From positions 409,501-473,500 of the forward strand of contig JAYKKM010000204.1 of assembly GCA_035772405.1 (NCBI GenBank): a stretch of DNA of 64,000 nt, in the 5' to 3' direction. Within the stretch, counting starts at the first letter, position 1, and each line of letters begins with the position of its first letter. Below, in pieces: positions 31,932 to 43,436 of this stretch. Made by a program: the position numbers and the translations under genes. This DNA comes from Chrysogorgia sp. JL179-B06 (lineage: Eukaryota > Cnidaria > Anthozoa > Scleralcyonacea > Chrysogorgiidae). Under the pieces are notes generated by a model, which made no database searches, had not been told where the DNA came from, and was given only the letters and a program-made list of their open reading frames with translations.

Positions 31932-32508
31932 TAGGGGTTTCCACAAGATGCTCGGCAACTTTTCGGCAACTTCTCCTTGTATGAGCAACAATTTTTTGAA
32001 CTAGCAACTTTTGTTGCTCCAAGCAATTTTGCGAGTTTTAACAGCAATTATTTAAATTTTGCTTAATTGTATGTCAGTAGGTAGGTTAAAAATTTACATT
32101 TTCATTGTTTTCACTTAGCTTTTGCGCTTAATAATGAATAATTTCAGCTCTCCAAATCCAATCTCCATTCTCAATTCTCAATCAACTTTATTATTTTCTA
32201 TACGGTATTTCAATACCCGGCAGGGGAATGAACACCGGAGTTATTTACACTTTCCATGTGGGGCCATGTGGTCTTGCAAAAGAAGCAGCAATCATGCTGA
32301 AGTACGACGATGGTTCATCCATTGTTTGATGAAGAAACACATTCATATGCTAGTCATTCTAAATGCTAACACAAGGTATGTATCAGAACTTGCTAAAATT
32401 GGCAGCGCAAGTGAACTAGCAAGTTTGACTAACTTTCTTAAAACCTAGCAACTTTTTGAAAAAATAGCAACTTTTTGCAAAATTCCGAGCATCTTGTGGA
32501 AACCCCTA
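31932..32508. mobile_element. hAT-type MITE with 8-bp target duplication
   Basis: The element begins TAGGGGTTTCCACAAGATGC and ends with the inverted copy (GCATCTTGTGGAAACCCCTA). It is flanked on both sides by GTAATAAG (31924-31931 and 32509-32516). An 8-bp duplication and YAGGG termini are the marks of the hAT superfamily. The 577-base interior has subterminal repeats of AGCAACTTTT but no transposase. Confidence 0.92.
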
Positions 32509-32938
32509 GTAATAAGCCCTCCCTCTATTTAATCTGGTATTTTATTCTAACAAGCCGCTTGTCTGCAACAGCTAAAGTTAACAAGCCCTGCATGGGGTCT
32601 CAATAGAAGAAATACATTAAATAATATAAAAATATGTGTTATTTTAATGCGGTAAAATACTAGCATAATATTTACTTACCTGCGGTTAATCCAACATGAG
32701 AATGTTTTGTGCGTTTTGAGAGAGAAGATAAGGATGAGACTGAAACTGTAGCTGGAAATGAGGATGTAGGTAAGGATAAAGATAAGGGTGGGACCATGGT
32801 CGATGTCAAACTCAAAGGAGTTGAAGGGGAGGATGATGCCAAGGGAGAGGTGGGATATTGGGTCAATGGTCGATGGTGTGGAAGAGCATAAACATACGGA
32901 CAAGATCGTGTTTGTTAGTACGGGCACGGACGATAATG

Positions 32939-33221
32939 TGTTGGGGATTGCCTCCCGATGTTGTCACCCAACAATTCACAAATCACAATCACTTGTTTCG
33001 TTTCACTTTATTTTACTACCTTGTTCTCTCCCGAATCACATTTACAATACCAACACACAAAGAGCAGTCACACCTGATTATCTACCCGACACTCCCATTT
33101 CCTAACATGTCATTGGCTAATCCCCCAATCAACAATACCACCGCAGGGTACGATCACACCCCGTCATCGCCTGCATTAAACTAAACACCAATATAATTAA
33201 ATATCCCCGATATCTCCGACA
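32939..33221 (-). repeat. 3' LTR of BEL element E
   Basis: This 283-base segment has TG...CA ends (TGTTGGGGATT on the plus strand, TGTCGGAGATATCGGGG on the minus strand). It directly follows the purine tract on the minus strand. No second copy is in the window. Confidence 0.7.
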
Positions 33222-35120
33222 CTTTCCAAAACTCTCCCCACATTGGTCTCGAAAGAGGTCCAATGTTTTTTTGTTTTTTTTCTCTGTGCCGTAGATTAAT
33301 AACAAACCAATAAGAATTAAGAATGTAACAATTATAATAAAAAGTTTGAGTTTTAGTCCTCTCTGTCTTCTTCCGCTATTTTGGCGAGGCGGTTTCTGGC
33401 CACTTTCGCAGCAGCTCGTCTGGGAGCAAACTCAGGGGCGTTGACATTCAGGACATCTTCCGTTTTGGTTCCCTCTCTGTCGCACGATAGCTCCAGCGGG
33501 TAGAGATGCTGCACTGGGCGCTCTAGATAGGAATTTCTGCCTCGTAGCTTGACCGCTCGGACCACACCATCACGACCAGCGAAGAGTTCCTCCACGATCC
33601 CGATTCTCCATTTTCCACGGTCTTTCTGGTCCGACTTTATGAGAACCACCTCACCAACCTGAAGGACCACCGGTTTCCCGTTTTGTTCGAGGCGATGTCG
33701 CTCTCAGAGGCCTCTCAAATACTCCCAGTCCATCATTGCCAAACCATTTCCTTGCACCATCTTGGATGTTTCGCTCGTTTACGTAGGTCGCCGGACTCTT
33801 GATGGCGAGGTTTCAACTCCGGCAAAACGTTGGGTTGGTCGAAAAGGAACGTGTTAGGCGTGAGGATTGGGAGCTGAACGTCGTACTCGATGTAACTAAG
33901 CGGCCGATTGTTGAGCGCCACTTCCACGTCTTGAAACTCAGTCCATGACAGGAAACCATTTCCAATCGTTTTCGATAGAGCTCCTTTGACTAGGCCTACC
34001 ATTCGTTCGAACTGCCCTCCCCACCATGGAGCGTGGCTCAAGTTGAATTGCCATTTGATACTGTGGCGTGCCAGAAAGTCATTGAATCGCTCGTCTGCCA
34101 TGACTAGCTTCAACCAATTGGCTCCCCCATTGTCATAGTTAGGCTCACTCCCCCGTGGAGTGTTATCAGATGCGCATCTTCCACTATGTAGATCGAAAAT
34201 TCCCCTTGGATCTTTCCGCGACACTCCAACAGTCCCTCTGCGTTCACTTGTAAGTTTAGCTGCAGTCAATCTTCCATGAACTGATCTGTTTCGTTCTTGA
34301 GCTCGGTTTTTCTTGTTTCCCAGAAACAGTGGTGAGCGGTCCTTTGGTTCTCTGGCCATTCCCGCGTACGTTCGAACCGTGAAACCCAAGCACCGACTCG
34401 CAGTGTCCTCCATCGGCTTGATTTGTCCAGTAGAATATCAAACTCATCTTCCGTAGCCATGGCTCCCGCAAACAGTTCCTGGACAACCTTGCTTTCGGCT
34501 TGGACTTCGGCTGTTGGACTTGTTACGATGTGGGCCCGCCATTTCTCACGATCTGTCAACCATCGGGGTCCTTCCCACCACAGCTTCGACATCTCAACGC
34601 TACCACTTCGACTTCCCAGATCAGCAGGATTCTCTCGCGTTCCCACATGGTGCCATTTGATCTCAGGGTGCTGTAGAATCTTTTGGACTTGGTTGCTGAC
34701 GAACTGTTTATAATCACCGACTCATCGGATCCAGTGTAGCGCCACAGTACTGTCGAGCCAACAATACAGGTCCACCACTGGAAATCCCACCAAAGCATCC
34801 CTGACGTTCACGATAAGGTTAACCGCCATGTGAGCCGACACTAGCTCCAAACGCGGAATAATAAGTCCTTGCTTAGCCAGCCTGTTTTTGGCTGTTACCA
34901 GGCCCACCGAGGTACCTGATCGCTGGAACAACACTGCGTACAAAGCTGCAGAAACACCTCTACCACTGGCGTCTCCAAAACAATGTAGATTGGTTCGCGG
35001 TGTTTGGCGATCGTTCTTGGTGCTGTGATTCGCTCTGGTAGCGGACTTTCGCACTTCGACCAACTCTTCACTTTCCAACAAATGGTGTTTGAACGGTTGT
35101 TCAGATAATTGCCTGGTTAG
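32939..35120 (-). mobile_element. BEL/Pao element E, 5'-truncated
   Basis: A 3' LTR is followed (reading leftwards on the minus strand) by pol sequence from the integrase back to RNase H. Everything upstream of RNase H is missing, and at about 35120 the sequence changes to unrelated coding-like DNA. A purine-rich tract (GGGGAGAGTTTTGGAAAG on the minus strand) precedes the LTR. Confidence 0.82.
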
Positions 35121-35129
35121 ATGGTTCAT
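33353..35129 (-). pseudogene. BEL element E: RNase H, integrase and C-terminal domain
   Basis: Order on the minus strand: RNase H with LHCFGDASGRGVSAALYAV and PRLELVSAHMAVN, then DSTVALHWI; ENPADLGSR; a degraded zinc-binding region; the integrase core with LSHAPWWGGQFERMVGLVKG and VEVALNNRPLSYIEYD; and the C-terminal domain VGEVVLIKSDQKDRGKWRI. The first two integrase aspartates are in degraded sequence. At least four frame changes (near 34700, 34400, 34180 and 33700) are present. Sequence is closer to elements A and B than to C. Confidence 0.85.
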
Positions 35130-35638
35130 TAGTGGTAACTGATGGGTTAGTATGCAACACTTGATACGTTGGCAGGAGCGATTTCATCCCATGTTTAATT
35201 AACTCCCAGGCAGCTTTTCCAGTTTTTCCTTTATCTGAGATAAATTCTGTTGCCAACCCAGGAGATGATGTAAAATCCCACACATTGGGTCCACCAGTAG
35301 AGGATGGATGGTGGTTGTACATCATAACTACATGATGAGATAATTGCAAGGTATAAAGTGTACAGGATATACTAACAGCATCACTAACACGATCTAAACA
35401 TTTTAATTATCAGATAAAGTAAACGTTATCAGAAAAATATTTTGTTATTATTTTTACAAATACCCTCTTCATTAGAAGTGGTTTTCACTGGTGGTACTGG
35501 TATATTTTGGAGCGACATTGTGGACCGTCGCTTGGGAGTTAGTTCACCACATTTTGAACAATGTTTACATGCATTGCCAACCCCACAGCCAAACAACTCC
35601 TGCAAACTTTCTTTCAAGACATAGTCTATAAAAAGCAT
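35120..35638 (-). pseudogene. Unrecognised exons interrupted by BEL element E
   Basis: Two blocks look like exons on the minus strand. The first (35638-35470) has ESLQELFGCGVGNACKHCSK and a CxxC pair, then MSLQNIPVPPVKTTSNEE. The second (about 35349-35120) has STGGPNVWDFTSSPGLATEF and ISDKGKTGKAAWELIKHGMK. No family is recognised. The second block ends where BEL pol begins. Confidence 0.3.
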
Positions 35639-35639
35639 A

Positions 35640-36780
35640 CAAAATAGATAACAAAATCAAACACATAACATATAATAAATATATGATGGTTCCAAGTTTT
35701 ATTTGAAACGACTCTAGCTTGCACTAATAAATATAAGTTACTTACAATCTATTATAGAGAGGTTTCACTCAATGAGATAGCCCCTATATCGGTGTTATTT
35801 ACTGTAACAATTTATTTTGGATTAACTCTCTATTGCTATTTATATACTTTTCTCTGCCAAGCTTTCTTTTAATAGGCTTTTGGTACCTTAAGATAAACTA
35901 TATACAGTGTATAACATTGAAGCAAAGGTTTGCTATAAAACAGAGTATGATGCACATGCAATTACAAGCTTTCAATTTACACTTGATGTATGTGCAAGGC
36001 TTGAGTTGAGCAAGACGTTCAAGGGTATATCAACATACTCTTAATAAATGCAAGATAAAAAGTCAGTTGATAAGATGTTACACATGTTGCTGAAAGCTGA
36101 TACACCCGAAAAGAGAAGATACGCCTGGAGGATGAAAGAAACTAGAACTAATTATGTCATAATTAATTATGACATAAACTGCAACTTAACTAATGTGAAG
36201 ATTCATTACATATAATCATAAATACATGTACAAGTAAGTCCTTCTTGGTTTAAAAGGAACGATTTCACCAATTGCTAGCCAGATGAACTTACTCATGAGG
36301 GAAGAGTGTTGAACAGCAAAAGATACAGTAACCATCCAGAAATTGTAAGAAAATTAACTGAAAAGTTGTTGTCTACATTTTATAATTTTAATTAATTGAT
36401 TAATGTCAGTTGAATATTAAAAAAGATCACCATAAACTAATTACTGTATTGTAGGATTACGTAAAATAACATACCATCTTTTTCGAAGATCTCTCCACAA
36501 TTTCTGAATTAACTGCATCTGCACCACATTCTTAAGACAAATTTACAATAATTAAAGGCAATTTCTACACACCTCCAGTCGGACGCCGACCAAAGCAAAA
36601 GTTTCGTTGTACCTATCAGTGGCGAAGCTAGCCCAAATGGGTGGTCATGATAACTAATAATCCGATCGCCGTAGGCATGAGCTGTCCGGGGGTATTCCCC
36701 CGAAAAATTTTGAAATCTAGATTCCCGCAAATTGCATTTCCTGCATTCTGAGCAGTGATTTTTCAGTTCAGAAGTTTATA
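35640..36780. other. No gene seen
   Basis: The stretch is AT-rich, without a protein-like frame or a clear repeat boundary. A short palindrome (TTATGTCATAATTAATTATGACATAA) near 36153-36178 is the only notable structure. Confidence 0.5.
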
Positions 36781-36789
36781 AAATTTCAT

Positions 36790-36836
36790 ATTTTGGACTG
36801 TTTCGCTCTATATCAGAGCTCATCAGCATACCTAGG
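36790..36836 (-). ncRNA. Hammerhead ribozyme core
   Basis: On the minus strand the sequence reads CTGATGA, then GCTCT-GATAT-AGAGC, then GAAAC, then AGTC. All invariant hammerhead core bases (CUGAUGA and GAAA) are present, and stem II is a perfect five-pair helix. GTC after the A15.1 segment provides a UH-type cleavage triplet. Stem III would be minimal and stem I weak (two pairs next to the core). Minimal hammerheads of this form are known from Penelope-like elements and retrozymes in invertebrates, some of them active only as dimers. Activity here is uncertain. Confidence 0.65.
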
Positions 36837-36907
36837 AACCACGGGCAGCGTGGACCACCGGGAGATTTCCTGTAGGTCCTTGCTCTCCTGCTGTGAACAG
36901 TTCCTCT

Positions 36908-36970
36908 CGCCCAATCGAATAGTTTCCCCGCCCAATCGAATAGTTTCCCCGCCCAATCGAATAGTTTTCC
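36908..36970. repeat. Three tandem copies of a 21-bp unit
   Basis: CGCCCAATCGAATAGTTTCCC is repeated three times head to tail with only a T/C change in the last copy. Confidence 0.9.
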
Positions 36971-37621
36971 CAGGCACTATTTTTGAGCTACGCCGCCCCT
37001 GGGAACCACTGACAACATATTAATGCAATGGTCAACGAGTCCGACATGGACGTTTTTTTCCCAACCAGGGCTACCTTTTAGCTTCAATTCGATTTCCGCC
37101 CTTCTGCTTAGTTAAAGCCTAAACTGCATAAACTGCATAAACTAGAGAAATTACTTCCTACAGTATACTCTACATATAAAAAATATGTAATTAATTATGT
37201 AAAAAATAGAAACTTTTGCCATGTTTGTATAACTTGATACAAACTGATTTAATATTTGATTTAATGTTTATTTTGTGACACGATTCGTATAAGGTATTTT
37301 AATCATAAACACACTCACACTGGTTGGCAATTGCACATGCCGATCGCAGTAGACCTATACTAGAAGATGATGAGCGATTTTGAATGTACGCAATCAAATC
37401 TATGTTTACAGCTGCCTCCACTGCCCTTTGCTTAGGAGGCAGCGAGGGCAGCTGTGTGCCCTTTGCTATATTGTAATGCGATTACTTATACTTCCTTTTG
37501 AACTTATTTATCACTCTGTTAAAATTTATACTGCCCATTTTCGGAAAGCAAAAACATTTAAATTTTGCGAGCGAGATGCGTAATGATAAGGAAGGAGCCC
37601 AAACTAATCGTCGCTGGTAAC

Positions 37622-38154
37622 CAGTGGCGGAAATTGTGGTGGGGTGGGGGGGCAACCGCCCCACCACCTGTCGTCAAATCGCTAATTTGTCGGAAATTTT
37701 CACTTTTTGTCGGAATTTTGGAAATACTCAAATCATGTGTCGGACTACCACTCAGGGTCTTATATAATTGAGGAGAAATTGCTGCCTTTGCAATAATACC
37801 AGCAAATAGGTAAGACTTTCGGGTCTTCTCGGATAACGACCTTAAATCGTAGGCCCTCGGAACCCCAATCAATTGGGCTTCTAGCCTGTTGGGGGTATTC
37901 CGTTCACCTATAAGAAACTAAGAGAGTACGTCTGCAGCCAAACCAAATCAATAAACGTTGAAATAGCGATCGAAATAGTCGAAAAGTCTAAAAAGAGTGA
38001 AGATTGAATGCCTGTCCAGTATTCGACAGCAACTACAGGCGCAAAAAAGGTTTAAAACATTTTTAGTTTCTTTATTTGTCCATTTTTGTGTTAAACTTGT
38101 CGGAAATTTAGGAGGCTTTGCCCCACCACCGAAAAAGGCGAATTTCCGCCACTG
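37622..38154. mobile_element. hAT-type MITE with 8-bp target duplication
   Basis: The element starts CAGTGGCGGAAATT and ends AATTTCCGCCACTG. It is flanked by CTGGTAAC on both sides (37614-37621 and 38155-38162). CAGTGGCGGA is a widespread hAT terminus. The subterminal parts include GGTGGGG/CCCCACCACC inverted copies and repeats of TTGTCGGAAATTT. No open frame encodes a transposase. Confidence 0.93.
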
Positions 38155-38906
38155 CTGGTAACCGTAGTCGACGATTGACAAAGTATAGGTTGTGTAATTT
38201 GGTTTCGAGGGAGTTAACGAGATGAGTCAGATGCATTATGCATGTGAAGATATAATTTAAAATGGATCATTTCCATTGCTGCTATAGACATGTCCAAAAA
38301 TTGTCTGAAAGTGATCTTTTTTGAGCTTCGGCCCCTGCTGCCCCTGAATATATACCTAAAGAAACTCAACAACAACATATCAACGCGGTATGGAAATACG
38401 TTACATGTACTAAGGTAACTGTAATATTTATGATAAGCTTCATTGCCTGTAGGCTGTATTGTTTTTTGCGATGTCATAAATAAAATCGATGCTATTCAAC
38501 AGTTTATTGTATATCGTCGATCTTCTATAATCATCAATGCAGTACATTCACTAGCCTCCTTTGTAGACAGCCTTTGTGAGCCATGTATAGGTATAAGAAC
38601 ATCTACGAAGGAGCTATACATTCACATATTTTGCCTAATAAATCAGAAAACATATTGCCATAAAATAACCGTGTTTCACTTGATACTTTACCTGTAAATG
38701 CGACTCCAAAAATGTTCTGGGTTATCAGTACCAGTTGTCACATATATTTTAAACTATAGAGGATCTTTATATCCCAGTATGTGTCTTGGACACACTGTTA
38801 CGACAAATATTAGTTCTAGTTCATAGTTCTATATAATGTTATTGATAATATACAACTGTCTGTTGCATATTAGCCACTTCAGAAACTGCACGGCCTGGGT
38901 ACTAAT

Positions 38907-39297
38907 TTGTTACGCGCAATGATTTTTGGGGCTGTTTTGGGGGACGCTATCGATTTGTTTTCGAAGGAAGCAATGGCTGAAGGAGAGACTTCCATAACAG
39001 ACGAATGCAAAGGAAACGATTTAAATGTCATTGGTGTAGATGGAAATGTGGTAATTAGTGAAGATATTACAATAGAAGAGAAAGATATCCCCAGGAGCAT
39101 GGTTGCCTAAACCCGTTAAGCAATGTAGCATGGTGATTTTGAAACGATGTTTGTCGTGGTGCCAAAGTGTTGGGGAAAGTGTGATCTTGTTCGAAGCTAA
39201 ATACGACAATAAAGCGTTTTGTAGAGTTAAAAATTACGTTGAAAACGGCCTTGCATCAACTCTAATTGACCCTGATGGCAGGTTAAATATAGCCCAG
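38907..39297 (+). pseudogene. Unrecognised coding fragment cut by the transposon at 39298
   Basis: Two overlapping plus frames look coding. The first has GAVLGDAIDLFSKEAMAEGE and an acidic stretch. The second (39103 on) has VKQCSMVILKRCLSWCQSVG and RVKNYVENGLASTLIDPDGR and runs directly into the terminal repeat of the DNA transposon. I see no clear continuation on the right of the transposon. The family is not recognised. Confidence 0.35.
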
Positions 39298-39876
39298 AGG
39301 GTCATTCCATGTCAAATCATCAGATTTTTTTGAAATTTGTAACCCACCACGTTAGATTTGGCTAATTGTTTTACCATTAGTAGACATAGGTAAGAAATGA
39401 ACGTATACAAAGTTTGAAGTCAATATCTCAAACGGTTATTGATTTATGGCTGATCAAAAATTTCCCGATTTTAGCGTTTCAGCTACCTTAAATTGCACTT
39501 CCGGTTCAATACCGAACTTTGAAACCTCTTAAAATCTTTTGTATTTGTCCTATTACTCTGCTATTTCGCATTATAAACCGTCGTGTGATGGACAATCTGA
39601 AAATCATATTGAAAATACGATAAAGTAGCAGCATACGCATTATTTTTGCCAATAAATTACGACATGCGGTTTTGGCAAGTGATTGACGTCATCGTTTCAG
39701 GGCAAATTTTCGGTATGTCTCCGACCAATGAGGTTATGGTGTATCATGTGAAAGAGCACACTTCCAACTATCAGAAAACACTAATTTAACAATTTGCATA
39801 TGACGGAGACAAATTGCAGCTCCGGTTCAAAAAACGTAATTTACAAGACATTTTTCTGGCATTGAAAATATATAAT
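39298..39876 (+). repeat. Left terminal inverted repeat
   Basis: It contains the conserved terminus and internal blocks such as CAAACGGTTATTGATTTATG, TTGACGTCATCGTTTCAGGG and GACGGAGACAAATTGCAGCT, each found inverted in the right repeat with few mismatches. Confidence 0.92.
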
Positions 39877-40071
39877 AATATGGAAACATTTGTTATATTA
39901 AATGCAATGTCTCCAAACAATATTAACACAATAATTAAAGAATGTTCAATCATGACGAACAGTCAGAATATCGTATTGTCGCTAACATCTGCTAAATCTA
40001 CGCTGACGCAATGAATGTAGCACACACATTCTACCTTTGAATCTATTTTTAGCTGTGGACCCTCAAAGGCT

Positions 40072-42073
40072 TTATTTCGTTAGAACGTTTGCATTTATGT
40101 TCCTGCAGTCTTGTGCATCAATTGTATATGTTCGACCCGTTGCAGTTACAGGAGCCTGGACTTGACAAATGACATGTGTTATGGGTACCCAGCTGACATC
40201 AGGTCTTCTTGGCCAACGAAAACTTCTTGCTGGTCCAGGCAGGTGTAGGAAGTTGATCTTCATGTCTTGCTCCACTTCGTTAGCCTCCTCCACAACACCA
40301 ATCCACCACTTCTCATCGTATCTGCATGCGACATACTCATTAATACGTATGGCTTCTGTTGTCACCCATCGATATCTGGCTCTCCGGTGATGCTGAATGA
40401 ACCCGCAAATGCATCATCTTCTGCTGTACGTTTATATGCAATGACATTCGTACTTACTGGTGTAAACAAATGGTAACTTCTCGTTCCGGGTATGGTGTGA
40501 CCCATGGCAAATCGTTCCTTTAACTCAGCTCTAACTTCTTCCATTTTTTCCTTCGAAATATAAATAAATGCTATGCCGGGGATGTTTGTCTTACAAAAGG
40601 CCAGCATTGAAGATACATCCAAAATTTGTTCCGAGTAAGGCCGTTGTAAGCTTGCACGTGCTGTTAATCTCTTCACTGTTCTGCCAATGCCATCACATGG
40701 TGATTTGCCATGACTTGTCGCAAAGAACACCCAAGTTGCGTCAATGCCAAAATCCACTTTGTGTCTACACAAATTTAACATATTCTTGTAGTTTTTGTAC
40801 TGGGCTGCACATCTGTCAGAAAAATACTCAACTTCAGTTATGGTCAGCACTGTTTCTTTTAGGATCTTAAGTAATTCGCGTTGGATCTCAAAACAAATTC
40901 AGTGTCATGTTCTAGATAGTCTGAAATAAAACAGAACGAATTGTAGGCAAGTTGACCGTTTGCTTTGTAGTAAACAACGACTGGATGCAAAGTACAATAT
41001 AATTTACTCCAGTGAAATGATTGAAGCTCATCCTGTACCACGAAAGTACAGTTTTCTGCAAAATCGCCAAGCACTAACGCGCAATCATCGGGAAGTTCTT
41101 CCTTTCTTCGCTTGAGGTATTTGGTCTGACATTTAGCAATATAGGAATGTGACGTTAGGTTATCAATGCCAACCAGCAACTCAATAACTTCGTCAACGCT
41201 CAAAGTTTGCGTAACCATCTTCGAGCGATCAGTAGTTTGCCATTGTTGAAATGTGACATTCCCATAGAGAATCTGTCCCAGGACATTTGTCGCACCTGTG
41301 AACCATACAAGTTTTACTGTCACAGTCACATACAATCATTCCCATCAGATCTTTGTAGGTGTGACCTGTCTTTGTAGCATTAACTAAAAGTTTGGCGTTT
41401 TGGTGAATTGTGCGTACGCAAACAGAATGTGTGCCACTTGAGCCAACTGTAATGCACCATTTTGGACGCAATGTACAAAACTTAGAAAACCCAATCTTTA
41501 CTTCTGGGTTTTGTTCTTTGAAGAGTACATACTGTACAGCTCTTTAAGGTTGCATAAAAGCAATCGCTTTTGCTTGTGCACATTTCGTTTAATGCTCACA
41601 AAGTCCTTTTTACCTGGCATTAAACGCGAGTGTGCGTCGTCTTCAAAGAATAACTGGACTTTCTCTGTTGTGCTTGCTGGAAGAGGTTTACCACGGTTTT
41701 TGTCAGGCGTACCAAGTATACCATGAGATTTCTTCAATTCACGAGCTTGTCTAATGAGATATTCAGACACACCAAAATACGAGGCTGCTTTTAGTATTTA
41801 CCAAGACTCAGGCGTGAGAGTAAGGATTTTGATTTTCTCTTCAGATTTTCTGCTACCAAACTACTTTCTTCCACACCAACCGCCTACAGTTCTATCTAGC
41901 TTTTCATTAACATAAGATACTCTGTGATGCTTTGGCATACTGTGTGTTTTGATGGGTGAACCTGCAATCGACTCAAGACTTCTGTTCAAGCTATCTCTTG
42001 ATAGTTTTCTTGCTTCATCTGAATCTGTTGTCGTCGAATCTAACTTATTAGTTTGCGATTCTAGTTTCCCCAT
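40072..42073 (-). pseudogene. Transposase of the long-TIR element (copy 2)
   Basis: The order of blocks is the same as in the copy at 6302-8578: SPIKTHSMPKHHRVSY, ILTLTPESW, SRLMPGKKDFVSIKRNVHKQ, LRPKWCITVGSSGTHSVCVR, CMVHRCDKCPG, LGDFAENCTFVVQDE with FHWSK and CTLHPV, YFSDRCAAQYKNYKNMLNL, FFATSHGKSPCDGIG, and a C-terminal domain with YVACRYDEKWWIGVV and TATGRTYTI. Copy 1 has SDG where this copy has SDR, a change beside a likely catalytic aspartate. Frame changes occur near 41860, 41500, 41290, 40870 and 40365. The N-terminal domain is not upstream in the same orientation. Confidence 0.8.
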
Positions 42074-42376
42074 TTCTATTGGTGATCTTCCAGAACATAA
42101 TTTATATACTAAATAATTTTATGAGTCCTGTATTGACCACCATTATATGTATTCCAGTGAAATACCATCATAATAGCTAATGATTTTTCTAGTATAGTAT
42201 CTTTCGAAATGTAAATTTATAGCATTAGCATCAATTACACGTCGTTAATCAGATGGTATATATGTGGCGTCTAATGCAACTGTGTTATAGTTAAAATGCA
42301 CATTGAGTGGCAAGTAAAGGAATTATAAAAGTTATTGCGTGAACATAGTAGTAATTGCATTTTTCTGCGAGGAGAA

Positions 42377-42749
42377 ATGGAACCTTGTTGTTTTGGTGTA
42401 AATCGAGGAGATTGCCATAAAACATCATGTGTGGATAACTGGTTTGAAGAGTCTTGCAGATTTCACAGATGAAGAGCGGAAGGTTCGTCTGTGGAGAGGA
42501 GGAAAGAGGGAATGCATCACTGATGCAGAACAATTACAGATATGCTACCACCACAATGCAAAACTAGGAACAATATTTGAGAAGAGGTTTACAAAATGCT
42601 ACAATTTGTTCAAAATTCACAAGCAAAATGTTAAAGGTGGCCATAAGATTTCATTACACTTAGCAACCAAACTTGTTGACCACGGATATGAATGTATTCC
42701 CGGTTGGCAGTTTTGCAGGACATGCTATGATAATGCGCAAAAAAAATGA
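42377..42749 (+). pseudogene. N-terminal transposase segment, inverted within the element
   Basis: The plus strand reads MEPCCFGVNRGDCHKTSC and, after a frame change near 42440, DEERKVRLWRGGKREC, FEKRFTKCYNLFKIHKQNVK, GGHKISLHLATKL and CIPGWQFCRTCYDN. This corresponds to the start of the copy-1 protein (FERRFNKCCNIHKGKVKGGH ... IPGWQLCRNC), which there is continuous with the rest on one strand. Here it points the opposite way from 40072-42073, so roughly 42080-42770 has been inverted. Confidence 0.75.
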
Positions 42750-42850
42750 GAAGAACTGTGAAATAGATTAGTGTTGGTTGAACAACTTCTAAACAAATAA
42801 CCAAAAATTCGTTTTGCATATATTGATTTTACATTAGTATTGTTGTATAA

Positions 42851-43436
42851 ATTATATATTTTCAATGCCAGAAAAATGTCTTGTAAATTACGTTTTTTGA
42901 ACCGGAGCTGCAATTTGTCTCCGTCATATGCAAACGGTTAAATTAGTGTTTTCTGATAGTTTGAAGTGTGCTCTTTCACATGACATACACCATAACCTCA
43001 TAATTGGTCGGAGACATACCGAAAATTTGCCCTGAAACGATGACGTCAACAACTTGCCAAAACCGGATGTCGTAATTTATTGGCAAAAATAATGCGTATG
43101 CTGCTACTTTATCGTATTTTCAATATGATTTTCAGATTGTCCATCACACAACGGTTTATAATGCGAAATAGCAGAGTAATAGGACAAATACAAAAGATTT
43201 TAAGAGGTTTCAAAGTTCGGTATTGTACCGGAAGTGCAATTTAAGGTAGCTAAGAAACGCTAAAATCGGGAAATTTTTGATCAGCCATAAATCAATAACC
43301 GTTTGAGATATTGACTTCAAACTTTGTATACGTTCATTTCTTACCTATGTCTACTAATGATAAAACAATTAGCCAAATCCAACGTGGTGGGTTACAAATT
43401 TCAAAAAAATCTGATGATTTGACATGGAATGACCCT
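42851..43436 (-). repeat. Right terminal inverted repeat
   Basis: This is the inverted copy of 39298-39876. Small differences include a GATGACGTCAACAACTTGCC variant and single-base changes, so the two ends have diverged a little since insertion. Confidence 0.92.

Larger units (their letters stand above)
39298..43436. mobile_element. DNA transposon with ~580-bp terminal inverted repeats
   Basis: The left repeat (39298-39876) and right repeat (42851-43436) are inverted copies over almost their whole length. The termini are AGGGTCATTCCATGTCAAAT and the complement. The flanks are CAGA on the left and TAGA on the right if the ends are GGG...CCC, a possible 4-bp duplication with one change. Long repeats with GGG ends and a 4-bp duplication would fit Sola-like elements, but I cannot confirm the superfamily. 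The interior carries a decayed transposase (40072-42073) and an inverted N-terminal coding segment. Confidence 0.85.

Noticed and set aside
32676..32927. Open frames on both strands, one very acidic (plus) and one very hydrophobic (minus)
   Set aside because: The sequence is purine-biased and low in complexity, which keeps both strands open. No homology or splice evidence was seen.
36908..36970. CRISPR-like array
   Set aside because: These are three contiguous 21-bp tandem units without spacers, in a eukaryotic genome.
39299..43435. Reading the long inverted repeats as LTRs
   Set aside because: They are inverted, not direct, and the interior encodes a transposase without gag, RT or integrase.
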